From NCBI RefSeq assembly GCF_040126305.1, contig NZ_CP149511.1, positions 1,364,001-1,428,000 of the forward strand: a DNA stretch of 64,000 bases, in the 5' to 3' direction. Positions 44,816 through 53,308 of the stretch are shown piece by piece. This DNA is from Pararhizobium sp. A13 (GTDB taxonomy: Bacteria; Pseudomonadota; Alphaproteobacteria; Rhizobiales; Rhizobiaceae). Made by a program: the position numbers and the translations under genes. How positions within the stretch are numbered: the first letter of the stretch is position 1; each line of letters starts with the position of its first letter. The notes beneath the pieces were generated by a model. The model saw only the letters and a list, made by a program, of their open reading frames with translations. It did not search any database and was not told where the DNA came from.

Positions 44816-45949
44816 ATGGCCGATTTTCCGAACGCTGGCGTGCGGCTCAATCCTCACGTCGCTGGACTGCCGCCCTACAATGCGGGAATGAATATCGATG
44901 TGGCGCGCCGGCGCTGCGGCTTTGAGAACGTCGCCGCCCTTGCAAGCAACGAAAACCCGCACGGGTGTTCGCCCAAGGTAAAGGCGGCCTTGGCACAACT
45001 GAACCCATCCCGCTATTCCGATCCGGCTTGCGCGGCCCTGCGCAAGGCGCTCGGCTCGAAGCTCGATGTGGCTCCAGAACGGATCGTGATCGGCAACGGC
45101 TCGGAAGAAATGATCGCTGCGATTTGCCGCGCTGTCCTGCGCCCATTTTCCACCGTCGTCACCGTGGTGCCGGGTTTCGGTCTGCACGAGATCGAGCCGC
45201 GCGCCAACGGCGCAAAGATCGTCAAGGTAGCAATGACCAGGGACCTTGAGTTCGATCTGGATGCGTTGATCCTAGCCGTTCGCAAGAAACCTTCGATCAT
45301 TTTTCTGTCGTCGCCTTCCAACCCGGTCGGCCCGGCGCTCGATGGTGACGGCCTTGCGCGCCTGATCGCCGCGGTCCCGAGCGAAACCCTGCTGGTATTG
45401 GACGAGGCCTATTTTGAGTTTTCCGACGAGGAAACGCCGGACGGCATCAAGGCCCTGGCGGACACCGGGATTTCCTATGTCGTGCTTCGAACGTTTTCGA
45501 AAGCCTATGGCCTCGCCGGGCTACGCGTCGGTTATGCGGTGACATCCGACGAACGGCTGGCGCAGGCAATGTCATCGGCAAAGACGCCGTTCAACGTCAA
45601 CGCCGCAGCACAGCTTGCGGCGGTGGCGGCACTCGAGGATGAGACCTGGATGCGGCAATCGGTGGCCGCAGTGAAAGCCGAACGCGACCGGATGGCGCGC
45701 CGGATTGCGTCTCTCGGCCTGTTCGCTCCGAAATCGCAGACAAACTTCCTCTTCATCGACGTCGGCTATGACAGCATGGCTGCATTCGATCACTTCCTTT
45801 CGCATGGCATCGTCGTCAAACCCTGGAAAGAGCCGGGGTTCGAGTCTTTTGTCCGGGTGACGGTCGGCCTGTCCGCCGAGAATGATCGCTTTCTTGATGC
45901 CTTGACGCTCCTCATTGGCGAACATGCCGCAGCGAGAACCGGCCGATGA
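44816..45949 (+). CDS. HisC-like pyridoxal-phosphate aminotransferase
   Basis: A 377-aa class I/II aminotransferase of the histidinol-phosphate aminotransferase group. Seen are ALASNENPHGCSPKV (N-terminal signature), SSPSNPVGP (about 165-173), LLVLDEAYFEF (Asp196), the Schiff-base Lys229 in LRTFSKAYGLAGLRVGY, and the C-terminal Arg in SFVRVTVG. Cluster context argues for a catabolic role on a non-histidine amino acid. GGAGG precedes the ATG; its end overlaps the next gene by 4 bases. Confidence 0.85.
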   Translation: MADFPNAGVRLNPHVAGLPPYNAGMNIDVARRRCGFENVAALASNENPHGCSPKVKAALAQLNPSRYSDPACAALRKALGSKLDVAPERIVIGNGSEEMIAAICRAVLRPFSTVVTVVPGFGLHEIEPRANGAKIVKVAMTRDLEFDLDALILAVRKKPSIIFLSSPSNPVGPALDGDGLARLIAAVPSETLLVLDEAYFEFSDEETPDGIKALADTGISYVVLRTFSKAYGLAGLRVGYAVTSDERLAQAMSSAKTPFNVNAAAQLAAVAALEDETWMRQSVAAVKAERDRMARRIASLGLFAPKSQTNFLFIDVGYDSMAAFDHFLSHGIVVKPWKEPGFESFVRVTVGLSAENDRFLDALTLLIGEHAAARTGR

Positions 45950-47367
45950 GCGCGGCACCAGCCGAACCGTCGACTGACCTGTCCACCGTCTTTCTCGATA
46001 GAATCCGTGCGATCGTCGGTGCCTCCAACCTGAAGGAAGGCCAGGCCATCGCCAATCTGGACTATGGCGTCGCTGCCGGGAATTTCGGCGCGACCGCTGT
46101 CGTCCTTCCTGCTTCGACGGAAGAAGTCGCGGCAATCGTTAATGCCGGGACCAAATATGGCGTCTCCATCGTCACCCATGGCGGACGCACCGGACTGGTC
46201 GGAGGCGGGCTGTCCTCGCCCGGTCAACTGGTGCTCTCCACTGCGCGGCTGAACCGCATTGTCGGGCTTTCCTCGATCGAGCGCGTCGCCGTTGTCGAGG
46301 CTGGCGTGACGCTACAGTCGTTGCAGGCAGCAGCCGCTGAACACCGGCTCGAGCCGGGGATCGATCTGCCGTCACGCGGTTCGGCGACAATTGGCGGCAT
46401 GGTGTCGACAAATGCCGGCGGCATAACAGCATTTCGCCACGGCGTCATGCGCCACCGCGTTCTCGGGATGGAAATTGTGCTGCCGGATGGTTCTGTTTAT
46501 TCCGACCTTACACGCGTGGCGAAGAATTCAGCCGGATACGATCTCAAACACCTCTTCATCGGCGCGGAGGGAACGCTTGGCGTCGTCACGCGTATCGCCG
46601 TCAAGCTGGAACCGATGCCAGCGGCGACGGCGACCGTGATTTTCGGCCTGCCGTCGGTGGAAGCTGCGCTCGACATCACGCGTTTGGGCTTTGACGTGCG
46701 TTTTGGTCACTTGCGTGCCGCCGAAGCAATCTGGAATTCCTACTTCCAGCTGACGGCAGGCCACCATCGATGGTGGGCGGCCGATTATGATCCGAACCAC
46801 CCGATCAACCTGCTGATTTCACTCGGCGGCGCCGGCGAGGAACAGCTGCAGGCAGAGCTGGAGCGTATCTACGAACTGGTGATTGAGAAATATCCTGAGA
46901 TCTCGGCAGTGGTCGCGACCACCCAAGCGCAGGAAGAAGAGCTCTGGCGGTTGCGGGAGGATACTGATCTCATCTATCGCAAGCACCCGGCCGCCCCCTC
47001 CTACGATGTATCGGTGCCGCTTTCGGAAATCGACGCTTATGTGAGCCGCTGCTTGGTCGAACTCAATTCCATTGCCCCCCGGCTCGATCCGTACATCTTC
47101 GGTCATCTCGCGGACGGCAACCTGCATATCGTGCTAAATGCCGCGAGCGCCGAGATGACACCGGAAGAAACGGCCGCGGTCGAAACAGTCCTCTACCGCG
47201 ATCTCGCCGCCGTCGGCGGTTCCTTCTCGGCCGAGCACGGAATTGGCTCGAAGCGGGTCCACTCCCTCCGCGACACGGCAAATCCGGTGAAGCTCGCGCT
47301 GATGAAACGGATCAAGGGCACAGTCGACGCGGCGGATCTTCTTAACCCCGGCAAAGTGATCGAGTAA
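45946..47367 (+). CDS. FAD-linked 2-hydroxyacid dehydrogenase (GlcD/D2HGDH type)
   Basis: A 473-aa flavoprotein with a PCMH FAD-binding domain (about 35-215; VVLPASTEEVAAIV, THGGRTGLVGGG, LPSRGSATIGGMVSTNAGG, FIGAEGTLGVVT) and a FAD-oxidase C-terminal domain with GHLADGNLHIVL (metal-binding His) and GGSFSAEHGIG, ending DLLNPGKVIE. Oxidises a D-2-hydroxyacid (lactate, glycolate or 2-hydroxyglutarate-like) to the 2-oxoacid. It is coupled to the aminotransferase by a 4-base overlap, so the two may interconvert hydroxy-, oxo- and amino-acid forms. Confidence 0.87.
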   Translation: MSAAPAEPSTDLSTVFLDRIRAIVGASNLKEGQAIANLDYGVAAGNFGATAVVLPASTEEVAAIVNAGTKYGVSIVTHGGRTGLVGGGLSSPGQLVLSTARLNRIVGLSSIERVAVVEAGVTLQSLQAAAAEHRLEPGIDLPSRGSATIGGMVSTNAGGITAFRHGVMRHRVLGMEIVLPDGSVYSDLTRVAKNSAGYDLKHLFIGAEGTLGVVTRIAVKLEPMPAATATVIFGLPSVEAALDITRLGFDVRFGHLRAAEAIWNSYFQLTAGHHRWWAADYDPNHPINLLISLGGAGEEQLQAELERIYELVIEKYPEISAVVATTQAQEEELWRLREDTDLIYRKHPAAPSYDVSVPLSEIDAYVSRCLVELNSIAPRLDPYIFGHLADGNLHIVLNAASAEMTPEETAAVETVLYRDLAAVGGSFSAEHGIGSKRVHSLRDTANPVKLALMKRIKGTVDAADLLNPGKVIE

Positions 47368-47390
47368 ACCGAACGATCCAAACATCAAGG

Positions 47391-47420
47391 CGCCGCGCTC
47401 CGCGATCCGGGAACGCGGCG
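47391..47420 (+). terminator. Weak candidate hairpin between convergent operons
   Basis: CGCCGCG (47391-47397) pairs with CGCGGCG (47414-47420), 23 bases after the dehydrogenase stop; an inner alternative CCGCG/CGCGG also exists. Only three Ts follow, so termination is uncertain. Confidence 0.35.
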
Positions 47421-47521
47421 TTTGGACTGCCCGTCCTACTCTCCCAAGAATGCCCGCCTTCTTCGCCACCCGGTTCGCGCCGACCGGCCAGCCGTCGCAC
47501 AAAGCGGGCGTGGACTGCGCG

Positions 47522-48208
47522 TCAACGCCCCTCGTGCCGCATCAAATGGCGCTCAGTCATCCTGACGAGGCCGATGAGGATGAGGTTGATGACAAGGTAA
47601 AGTGCCCCGGCGATCGCAAAAACCTCGAAGATGGCATAGGTCTGGCTCATCAGCCGCTTGGTATAGCCAGTGATCTCCAGAACAGTAATCGTCGAGGCGA
47701 GGCTCGTTCCTTTCACGACAAGAACGAGTTCATTGCCGTAAGCCGGGAGCGCCTGACGGATTGCGAGCGGAAATTCGATGCGCCGGAAACGCAGGAACGG
47801 CGACATGCCGCCGGCCTTGGCTGCTTCGCGCAAACCGGCGGGGATCGACATCAGTCCGCCACGCAGGATTTCGGACGTGTAGGCAGCAGTATTCAGCGCG
47901 ATCGCCATCACCGCGCACCGGGTGCCGTCGCTGATAACCCACCAAATGGCTGCGTTGTTTCTGACAAACGGCAGCTGGCCTAGCCCGTAGTAGAACAGGA
48001 ACAGTTGCACCAGCAGCGGCGTGCCTCGAAATGCCAAGCTGTAGTATTTGGCGAAGCCCGCAACAAACCGGCTCTCGGAAAGCCGAATCAATGCAAGGCC
48101 AAGGCCAAGGTTGAACCCGAGCAGGACTGAAAGTCCGGTAAGAAGGGCCGTCATCCAAAGCCCCTTGAGGAGCACCGGAACCGCATGTTGGATAAGTTCA
48201 AGATCCAT
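47522..48208 (-). CDS. Polar amino acid ABC permease (HisM/OccM type)
   Basis: A 228-aa inner-membrane permease. Family marks: FRGTPLLVQLFLFYYGLGQL, NTAAYTSEILRGGLMSIPAG then LREAAKAGG (EAA loop), and TSLASTITVLEITGYTKRLM. Five or so helices. It starts 4 bases after the second permease on the same strand. The pair resembles opine, arginine and histidine importers. Confidence 0.9.
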   Translation of the reverse strand: MDLELIQHAVPVLLKGLWMTALLTGLSVLLGFNLGLGLALIRLSESRFVAGFAKYYSLAFRGTPLLVQLFLFYYGLGQLPFVRNNAAIWWVISDGTRCAVMAIALNTAAYTSEILRGGLMSIPAGLREAAKAGGMSPFLRFRRIEFPLAIRQALPAYGNELVLVVKGTSLASTITVLEITGYTKRLMSQTYAIFEVFAIAGALYLVINLILIGLVRMTERHLMRHEGR

Positions 48209-48212
48209 CGGC

Positions 48213-48947
48213 TTATTTCCTTGCCCGGAGTTTCAACAGGCGTTCAACTGCGTCGAACCCGGTTTGGCTGACGAGCGTAATGACCAGGTAGACCACTGCC
48301 GCGATCAGAAAGAAGATAAACGGATGCCGGGTACTGCCGGCCCCGACGAATGCGGCGCGCATCAGTTCCTGCAGGCCGACCACAGACACCAGAGCGGTGT
48401 CCTTGATCGTCGTTTGCCACACATTGTTCATGCCCGGGATTGCGATCCTCAGCATCTGCGGCGCAATGATCCGGAGGAAAATGCGGCGAGCGGGCAGACC
48501 TAGAGCGCGTGCCGCTTCGAGGTGGCCGGCCGGGATCGATGCCAACGCTCCGCGCACCACTTCGGTCGAATAGGCGCCCGATATCGTGCCGATCGCCACC
48601 ACCGCGATGACGAAAGCATAGCCGCTTTCGGCCAGCCCGGCATAACCGAATGCCGTCGCTACCTTTGTCACGAATTCGACGGAGGAAAAGAACAAGAGGT
48701 AGATGATCAGGAGCTCCGGTACCCCCCGCACAAGAGACGTGTAGGCATCGACGACAAGCGTCAGAGGAAATATCCTGGCCCATTTTACGAGGCCGCAGAT
48801 AACCCCGATAACTGCGCCGGCCAGCATGCTGACTGCTCCAACGGCCACAGTTATTGTCGCACCGAGCAAAATAGCCCTGATCCAACCGTCCTGCCAAACC
48901 TGCAATAGACCAAATTCCATCAGATCTGCCCGTGTGTGTTGCTGCAT
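48213..48947 (-). CDS. Polar amino acid ABC permease (HisQ/OccQ type)
   Basis: A 244-aa permease: TITVAVGAVSMLAGAVIGVI in helix one, LVRGVPELLIIYLLFFSS, GAYSTEVVRGALASIPAGHL then EAARALGLPARRIFLRIIAP (EAA loop), and KDTALVSVVGLQELMRAAF. It pairs with the downstream permease. A strong stem-loop and a terminator-like hairpin separate it from the binding-protein gene. Confidence 0.9.
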   Translation of the reverse strand: MQQHTRADLMEFGLLQVWQDGWIRAILLGATITVAVGAVSMLAGAVIGVICGLVKWARIFPLTLVVDAYTSLVRGVPELLIIYLLFFSSVEFVTKVATAFGYAGLAESGYAFVIAVVAIGTISGAYSTEVVRGALASIPAGHLEAARALGLPARRIFLRIIAPQMLRIAIPGMNNVWQTTIKDTALVSVVGLQELMRAAFVGAGSTRHPFIFFLIAAVVYLVITLVSQTGFDAVERLLKLRARK

Positions 48948-49057
48948 ATGCGCCAGATCGGTGTTGATCCACGGCCAATATTCGCCAGCACGCCTGAATG
49001 TTTGTGGTGTGCTTCACGCGCCAACTTGACGCGCGAAGACATCGCTTTGCTGAAAAT

Positions 49058-49073
49058 GTGCCCTCGGGGGCAC
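49058..49073 (-). terminator. Candidate attenuating terminator after the binding-protein gene
   Basis: GTGCCC (49058-49063) and GGGCAC (49068-49073) form a 6-bp stem with a 4-base loop. On the minus strand it is followed by ATTTTC, a short T-run. It may reduce read-through from the binding-protein gene into the permeases. Confidence 0.45.
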
Positions 49074-49079
49074 CTCCGC

Positions 49080-49126
49080 GGATAGAACATTTCCGTTTTT
49101 TCTCGTGTCACGGAAATGTTCTATCC
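49080..49126. repeat. 17-bp perfect inverted repeat between binding protein and permease genes
   Basis: GGATAGAACATTTCCGT (49080-49096) and ACGGAAATGTTCTATCC (49110-49126) are exact reverse complements around a 13-base spacer. It lies 57 bases past the binding-protein stop. As RNA it would be a very stable stem, probably protecting the upstream message; on the plus strand it is followed by TTTTGTTTT. Confidence 0.85.
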
Positions 49127-49183
49127 TTTTGTTTTCCTGCAATTCCGGGCGGAAAGCCGCGTCACACCTTTCCGGGAATTGCT

Positions 49184-49978
49184 TTAGTTGCAGCCACGGG
49201 AAATGTCCGACTTGAACCAGGTCTGGCTTGCCTTGCCGATCGAGCCGTCGGCGACAAGCTCGCAAAGTGCGGTGTCGATCTTGGCTTTCAGGGCAGTGTT
49301 CTCCTGGGCGATCCCGACGCCAATTCCCTCGCCGAGGGAGGAATCGAATTTGCTCTGCACCTTCACGTCGACGAACTGGAAATCCTTGCCCTCCGGTTTG
49401 GCAAGAAAGTCCTGGAGCGCGGACGCATCTGCGAACGCCACGTCGACGCGCCCGCTGGCGAGATCCATCTGCATTTGATCGAGCGTATCATAGGTCTTCA
49501 GATCGGCGGTCGGCACGCGTTTTTCGATAAAGTGCGCGTGCGTCGTTCCGGCCTGTACGCCGATCGACTTGCCGTCCAACGCCTTGAGCAAGGTGTCGAT
49601 GTCCTTGATACCGGCGAGGTCCGACGTTTTCGGCACGAGGAACATGTTGGCGAGTTCGGCGTAACCGACGGAAAAGTCGATCTCTTTCTTCCGGTCCTGG
49701 GTAATCGACATTCCGGAAATGATGATATCGAAGCGCTTCGCCTTCAGCGCCGGTATCAGACCGTCGAAGGCCTGAACGACGAAGTGGCACTTCATTTCCA
49801 GCTTGTTGCAAAGCAGATTGCCCACGTCGGCGTCAAAGCCGGTGACGTTGCCTGCGGCATCGGCCATGCTCCATGGCGGATAGGCGCCCTCGGTACCGAT
49901 CGAGAGTTCCCCTTCCGCGGCGTACGCGCCGTTGGAAAGTGCAAGAAGCGCAACGAGTGATAAGGCTTTCAATTTCAT
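49184..49978 (-). CDS. Periplasmic amino-acid/opine-type binding protein (SBP_bac_3)
   Basis: A 264-aa protein with signal peptide MKLKALSLVALLALSNGAYA and a mature start AEGELSIGTEGAYPPWSM. Family-3 landmarks: GFDADVGNLLCNKLEMKCHF, AFDGLIPALKAKRFDIIISG, and GVQAGTTHAHFIEKRVPT. A Cys pair (about 57 and 64) and two later Cys may form disulfides as in lysine/arginine/ornithine and octopine-binding proteins. It works with the permeases at 47522-48947 and the fused ATPase at 50061. Confidence 0.9.
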   Translation of the reverse strand: MKLKALSLVALLALSNGAYAAEGELSIGTEGAYPPWSMADAAGNVTGFDADVGNLLCNKLEMKCHFVVQAFDGLIPALKAKRFDIIISGMSITQDRKKEIDFSVGYAELANMFLVPKTSDLAGIKDIDTLLKALDGKSIGVQAGTTHAHFIEKRVPTADLKTYDTLDQMQMDLASGRVDVAFADASALQDFLAKPEGKDFQFVDVKVQSKFDSSLGEGIGVGIAQENTALKAKIDTALCELVADGSIGKASQTWFKSDISRGCN

Positions 49979-50060
49979 ATGCTGGTTCCCCTTGTTTGAT
50001 TGGTTGATGCAGGTGCATCGCCGGGCACCGGGCTCGGCAATTTGCGTATTGGGCGGATCG

Positions 50061-52028
50061 TCAAATGGTGCGGGCCAGAAACTGGCGCAGGCGCTCGGAA
50101 CGAGGATTGCTGAACAAATCCGCCGGGGTACTCTCCTCTTCCACCTTTCCCTGATGGAGGAAGAGAATTTTGTGCGACACCTCGCGCGCGAACTGCATCT
50201 CGTGCGTCACGAGGATCATCGTGTTGCCTTCTTCGGCCAACTGCCGGATGACCCGAAGCACTTCGCCGACAAGCTCCGGATCGAGCGCTGAGGTGGGTTC
50301 GTCGAGCAGAATGACCTTGGGGCGCATTGCCAGCGTTCTGGCGATGGCGGCGCGTTGTTGCTGCCCACCGGAAAGTTGGCCCGGATATTGGGCATGCTTC
50401 TCGGCAAGCCCAACCTTCTTCAAGAGTTGATGGGCATGCTCCACGGCGTCCTCTCGGCGCTCCCGCAGGACATGAACCGGCGCCTCCGTGATATTTTCGA
50501 GCACGGTCATGTGCGGCCAGAGATTAAAGCTCTGGAACACCATCCCGACGCGGGCGCGAATGCGCTCCACTTGACGCATGTCGGCGGGGGCCGACCTTCC
50601 ATCCGCAGCGGCTTTCATGCGGATTTCCTCGCCGTCGACGATGATGCGGCCGCTGTTGGGCTGTTCCAGGAGGTTGATGCAACGCAAGAAGGTGCTCTTT
50701 CCCGACCCCGAGGAGCCGATCATCGACACGACCTCGCCTGGCCTCGCGGTCAGCCCTACGCCGTTCAGCACCTTGTGGGGCCCGAAGCTCTTGTGCAGGT
50801 CATGAACTTCTACCGCCGGCCGCTCATTGCCCTTTGGTCTTGCAGGAACCGTATGCGGCCATTCGGCCGCCGCCGTGTCCGGTGTCGCAATCGTTTCCTC
50901 GTTCTGTAGACCCTTGATCGCCTTCAGATCCGCCAAAGCGCGGTCGAAATAGCGGAGGCTCGTCGTGGTGCAACCGTGTTGCCATTCCGAATCCGCAGGA
51001 ATGAAAGCCGCCCTCAAGTTCTCCTTGATTTTCCGGCCAAGCACGGAATCGAGCGCACCAAACAGATGTAGCCAGTTGTCGGCTTGCACCGCGTCCATGA
51101 CCACCGCGCCTGGCAGCGTACCGCACTCGACCACCAGCGGTAGCACCCGGGCGTTCGGCATAGCTTTGCGGACCGCAGACGAAACATAGCCTGTCGCGGT
51201 CGCAGCGATCCCCGTTTCCGTCGTGGCGTTCTTGCCTGTCAGCACGACCGAAAGCGCTGGCCCATAGATTTTCTTGCCCCAACCGAGGCCGTCATGTTCG
51301 GCTTCAGCCACCGAAAGAAGTGCCGCATGGCCATAGGGGCCAGCGCCCGTGTGCAAGTCGAAGACCACAACATCCGAGGCATGCTGGGCGAACGTCAGAA
51401 AAATGTCGTTGAGCGTGCGGTTCGACCAGACGGGACCGTCCCCACCATAAAACAAGCCATCCTCGAATTCGTATTGGCCAGCTTCGATGATCGGCGCAAT
51501 ACCGGCGTGACCGGCTATGACTGCCTTCGCATTCGACAGCAGTTCGTCGGCCTTGTCGCGTTCCGGTCCAACCCATTCGCGACAAACAAGCGCTTCGTGC
51601 AGGGCTGCATACTTCTCGTTCCTGGGTGCGCCGGTCTCCCAGTCGATGAAGTTGCGGTTCAGGTCCACGTTGTCTTCGTTTACCCGCCGCCCCCAAGCGG
51701 TACCCCAGGGATTGATCAGATGGACAATGAGTATCGCGGTGTCATGCGGCAACCTCCAGGGACAGTTCGCCGACAGCCATTCAGCCTGGCAGGTCGACCC
51801 AAACTGGCCCTCCACGCCATGGGTGCCGGAGATCAGGACCATCAGCTTTGAAGCATTGCGTTGCCCAAGATAAGCGACATCCGTCGACAGCACCTCACCC
51901 CCCGGACCATGCAGCGGATGCTGGTATTCGAACAGTGTGGCGCCTGCTTTGCGAACGGCGCTCAAGAAGCGCTGACGAAGCGTGGAATAGTCAACAGAAC
52001 AGATCTCGAGCTGCCTGGCATGGCGCAT
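50061..52028 (-). CDS. Fusion protein: M14-like (DUF2817) hydrolase plus amino-acid ABC transporter ATPase
   Basis: A 655-aa protein in one uninterrupted frame. Residues 1-370 are a DUF2817/M14-like zinc hydrolase: His70 and Glu73 in ISGTHGVEGQ, NEDNVDLNRNFIDW, His226 in DLHTGAGPYGH, and catalytic-type Glu301 in VVECGTLPG. A linker (370-404) leads to a GlnQ/HisP-type ATPase (405-655): GSSGSGKST (438-446), VFQSFNLWPHMTV, LSGGQQQRAAIARTL, VILLDEPTSALDPE and LVTHEM. No good internal start exists at the domain junction. There is no signal peptide, so the hydrolase faces the cytoplasm. It lies 82 bases upstream of the binding-protein gene and probably cleaves an acyl or amide conjugate as it is imported. 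Confidence 0.88.
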   Translation of the reverse strand: MRHARQLEICSVDYSTLRQRFLSAVRKAGATLFEYQHPLHGPGGEVLSTDVAYLGQRNASKLMVLISGTHGVEGQFGSTCQAEWLSANCPWRLPHDTAILIVHLINPWGTAWGRRVNEDNVDLNRNFIDWETGAPRNEKYAALHEALVCREWVGPERDKADELLSNAKAVIAGHAGIAPIIEAGQYEFEDGLFYGGDGPVWSNRTLNDIFLTFAQHASDVVVFDLHTGAGPYGHAALLSVAEAEHDGLGWGKKIYGPALSVVLTGKNATTETGIAATATGYVSSAVRKAMPNARVLPLVVECGTLPGAVVMDAVQADNWLHLFGALDSVLGRKIKENLRAAFIPADSEWQHGCTTTSLRYFDRALADLKAIKGLQNEETIATPDTAAAEWPHTVPARPKGNERPAVEVHDLHKSFGPHKVLNGVGLTARPGEVVSMIGSSGSGKSTFLRCINLLEQPNSGRIIVDGEEIRMKAAADGRSAPADMRQVERIRARVGMVFQSFNLWPHMTVLENITEAPVHVLRERREDAVEHAHQLLKKVGLAEKHAQYPGQLSGGQQQRAAIARTLAMRPKVILLDEPTSALDPELVGEVLRVIRQLAEEGNTMILVTHEMQFAREVSHKILFLHQGKVEEESTPADLFSNPRSERLRQFLARTI

Positions 52029-52139
52029 GAAATGTCACTCCCAATTTCAGAGGAAGACGGCCAGATTTGCCGCTCTTTTGTGCGCTATCGATCGACTCCA
52101 GCCGAGTGTTTTGCCGGCGGGAGAAACCCTGCCCGTCAC

Positions 52140-53180
52140 CTACTCCGCTGCGGTGGCGATACCGGCATTTTCATTACCGATCAGTTGTGCCAGCTTTCGG
52201 CGGAACCGGAGTGGCCCGACATCGATTTTGAGATCCAGGTTCGGGGTTTTCATGTTGGCCAGCCCATGATGAACTGCCTCGAGGACCACCCGATCCTCCT
52301 CGAAGGCGCCCCGCACCGAAGTTGCAAACCGCGCCGAAATCTCGGCGTCAGCAGGCGCAAAATTGCGCATCTGGAACCAGTAGTATTTCGTGTGGTTTTC
52401 ATCCACCGGCGTCATGAAGTTATAGCTGTCCATCAGGAAGGTATTGGGTGGCAGCTCCCGGCCCTCCCCACCGGCTCCCGCCGGCGTGAAGATCGCCTTG
52501 ATGATGGCGTTGCTGGGGTATCGAACCTCGTAATGCTGCTTGCGATCGCAGTTGCCGGCAAATTGGAGGAAAGGCGCATAAAATGGCGCAGGCTCGGAAT
52601 CGAGCATCCAACGCCAGACGGTAACGCCATCGTCCTTCACCGTGGTTTCCAACGGCGTTTCCTCGCAGGCCGAACTCGCAAACGATGATTGATGGACCCA
52701 CGCGACATGGGAGGGGTCGAGGAGATTGTCGGTCATGTAGAGATAATTGCAGTTCAGGGTCATCGACTCGCCGCGATTGACACCCCAGGCGGGATCGCCG
52801 AAATGCTCGACGTGGAAGATTTCAGATGGGTCCGCCTTGTCAACCTGTCCCATCCAGACCCAGACGAGGCCGTATTTTTCTTCGACCGGGTAGGCGCGAA
52901 CCCGCGCGACGTGGGGAATTCGCTCGGCTCCGGGAACGCGGGTGCACGTTCCGGAACAGTCGAACGTCAAGCCATGATAGCCGCACTCGACATCATCGCC
53001 TTTGATTCGCCCCATCGAGAGCGGCAGCTTGCGATGAGGACAGGCATCCTCCAGGGCGACAACCTTTCCGTCCTGCCGACGGTAGAGAACAAGATTCTCG
53101 CCAAGCATCGTGACCGGCGTCAGTTCGCGTTTGATTTCGTGGTCCCACGTGGCGACGTACCATGCATTCTTGAGAAACAT
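52140..53180 (-). CDS. Rieske non-heme iron oxygenase, VanA-like alpha subunit
   Basis: A 346-aa oxygenase. Rieske 2Fe-2S site: Cys47-x-His49 and Cys66-x-x-His69 (EDACPHRKLPLS; VECGYHGLTFD). Mononuclear iron region: NLLDPSHVAWVHQSSFA. MFLKNAWYVATWDHE is the typical start of vanillate demethylase-like monooxygenases; AGGAG precedes 53180. It probably O- or N-demethylates or hydroxylates the imported compound with electrons from the reductase at 43658. A deleted second copy sits beside that reductase. Confidence 0.9.
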   Translation of the reverse strand: MFLKNAWYVATWDHEIKRELTPVTMLGENLVLYRRQDGKVVALEDACPHRKLPLSMGRIKGDDVECGYHGLTFDCSGTCTRVPGAERIPHVARVRAYPVEEKYGLVWVWMGQVDKADPSEIFHVEHFGDPAWGVNRGESMTLNCNYLYMTDNLLDPSHVAWVHQSSFASSACEETPLETTVKDDGVTVWRWMLDSEPAPFYAPFLQFAGNCDRKQHYEVRYPSNAIIKAIFTPAGAGGEGRELPPNTFLMDSYNFMTPVDENHTKYYWFQMRNFAPADAEISARFATSVRGAFEEDRVVLEAVHHGLANMKTPNLDLKIDVGPLRFRRKLAQLIGNENAGIATAAE

Positions 53181-53265
53181 CTGACTTCTCCTGCTCTTCG
53201 CTCGATCGGTCGGAGTATTTTCGTTCAAGACCAACGCGACAAGCTGTCCGCCGTTGCGTTCTTGT

Positions 53266-53280
53266 TTAGATAATCTAAAT
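53266..53280. promoter_or_regulatory. Palindrome in the oxygenase-lysR intergenic region
   Basis: TTTAGAT-A-ATCTAAA is a perfect 7+1+7 palindrome, 29 bases before the lysR start and 86 bases before the oxygenase start. It suits a LysR operator or autoregulatory site. Confidence 0.5.
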
Positions 53281-53308
53281 AGTAGGTAGGAAAACGGAGC
53301 CGCTGGAC

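Noticed and set aside
48998..49960. A 320-codon plus-strand open frame
   Set aside because: Antisense to the binding-protein gene and its 3' region, no motifs.
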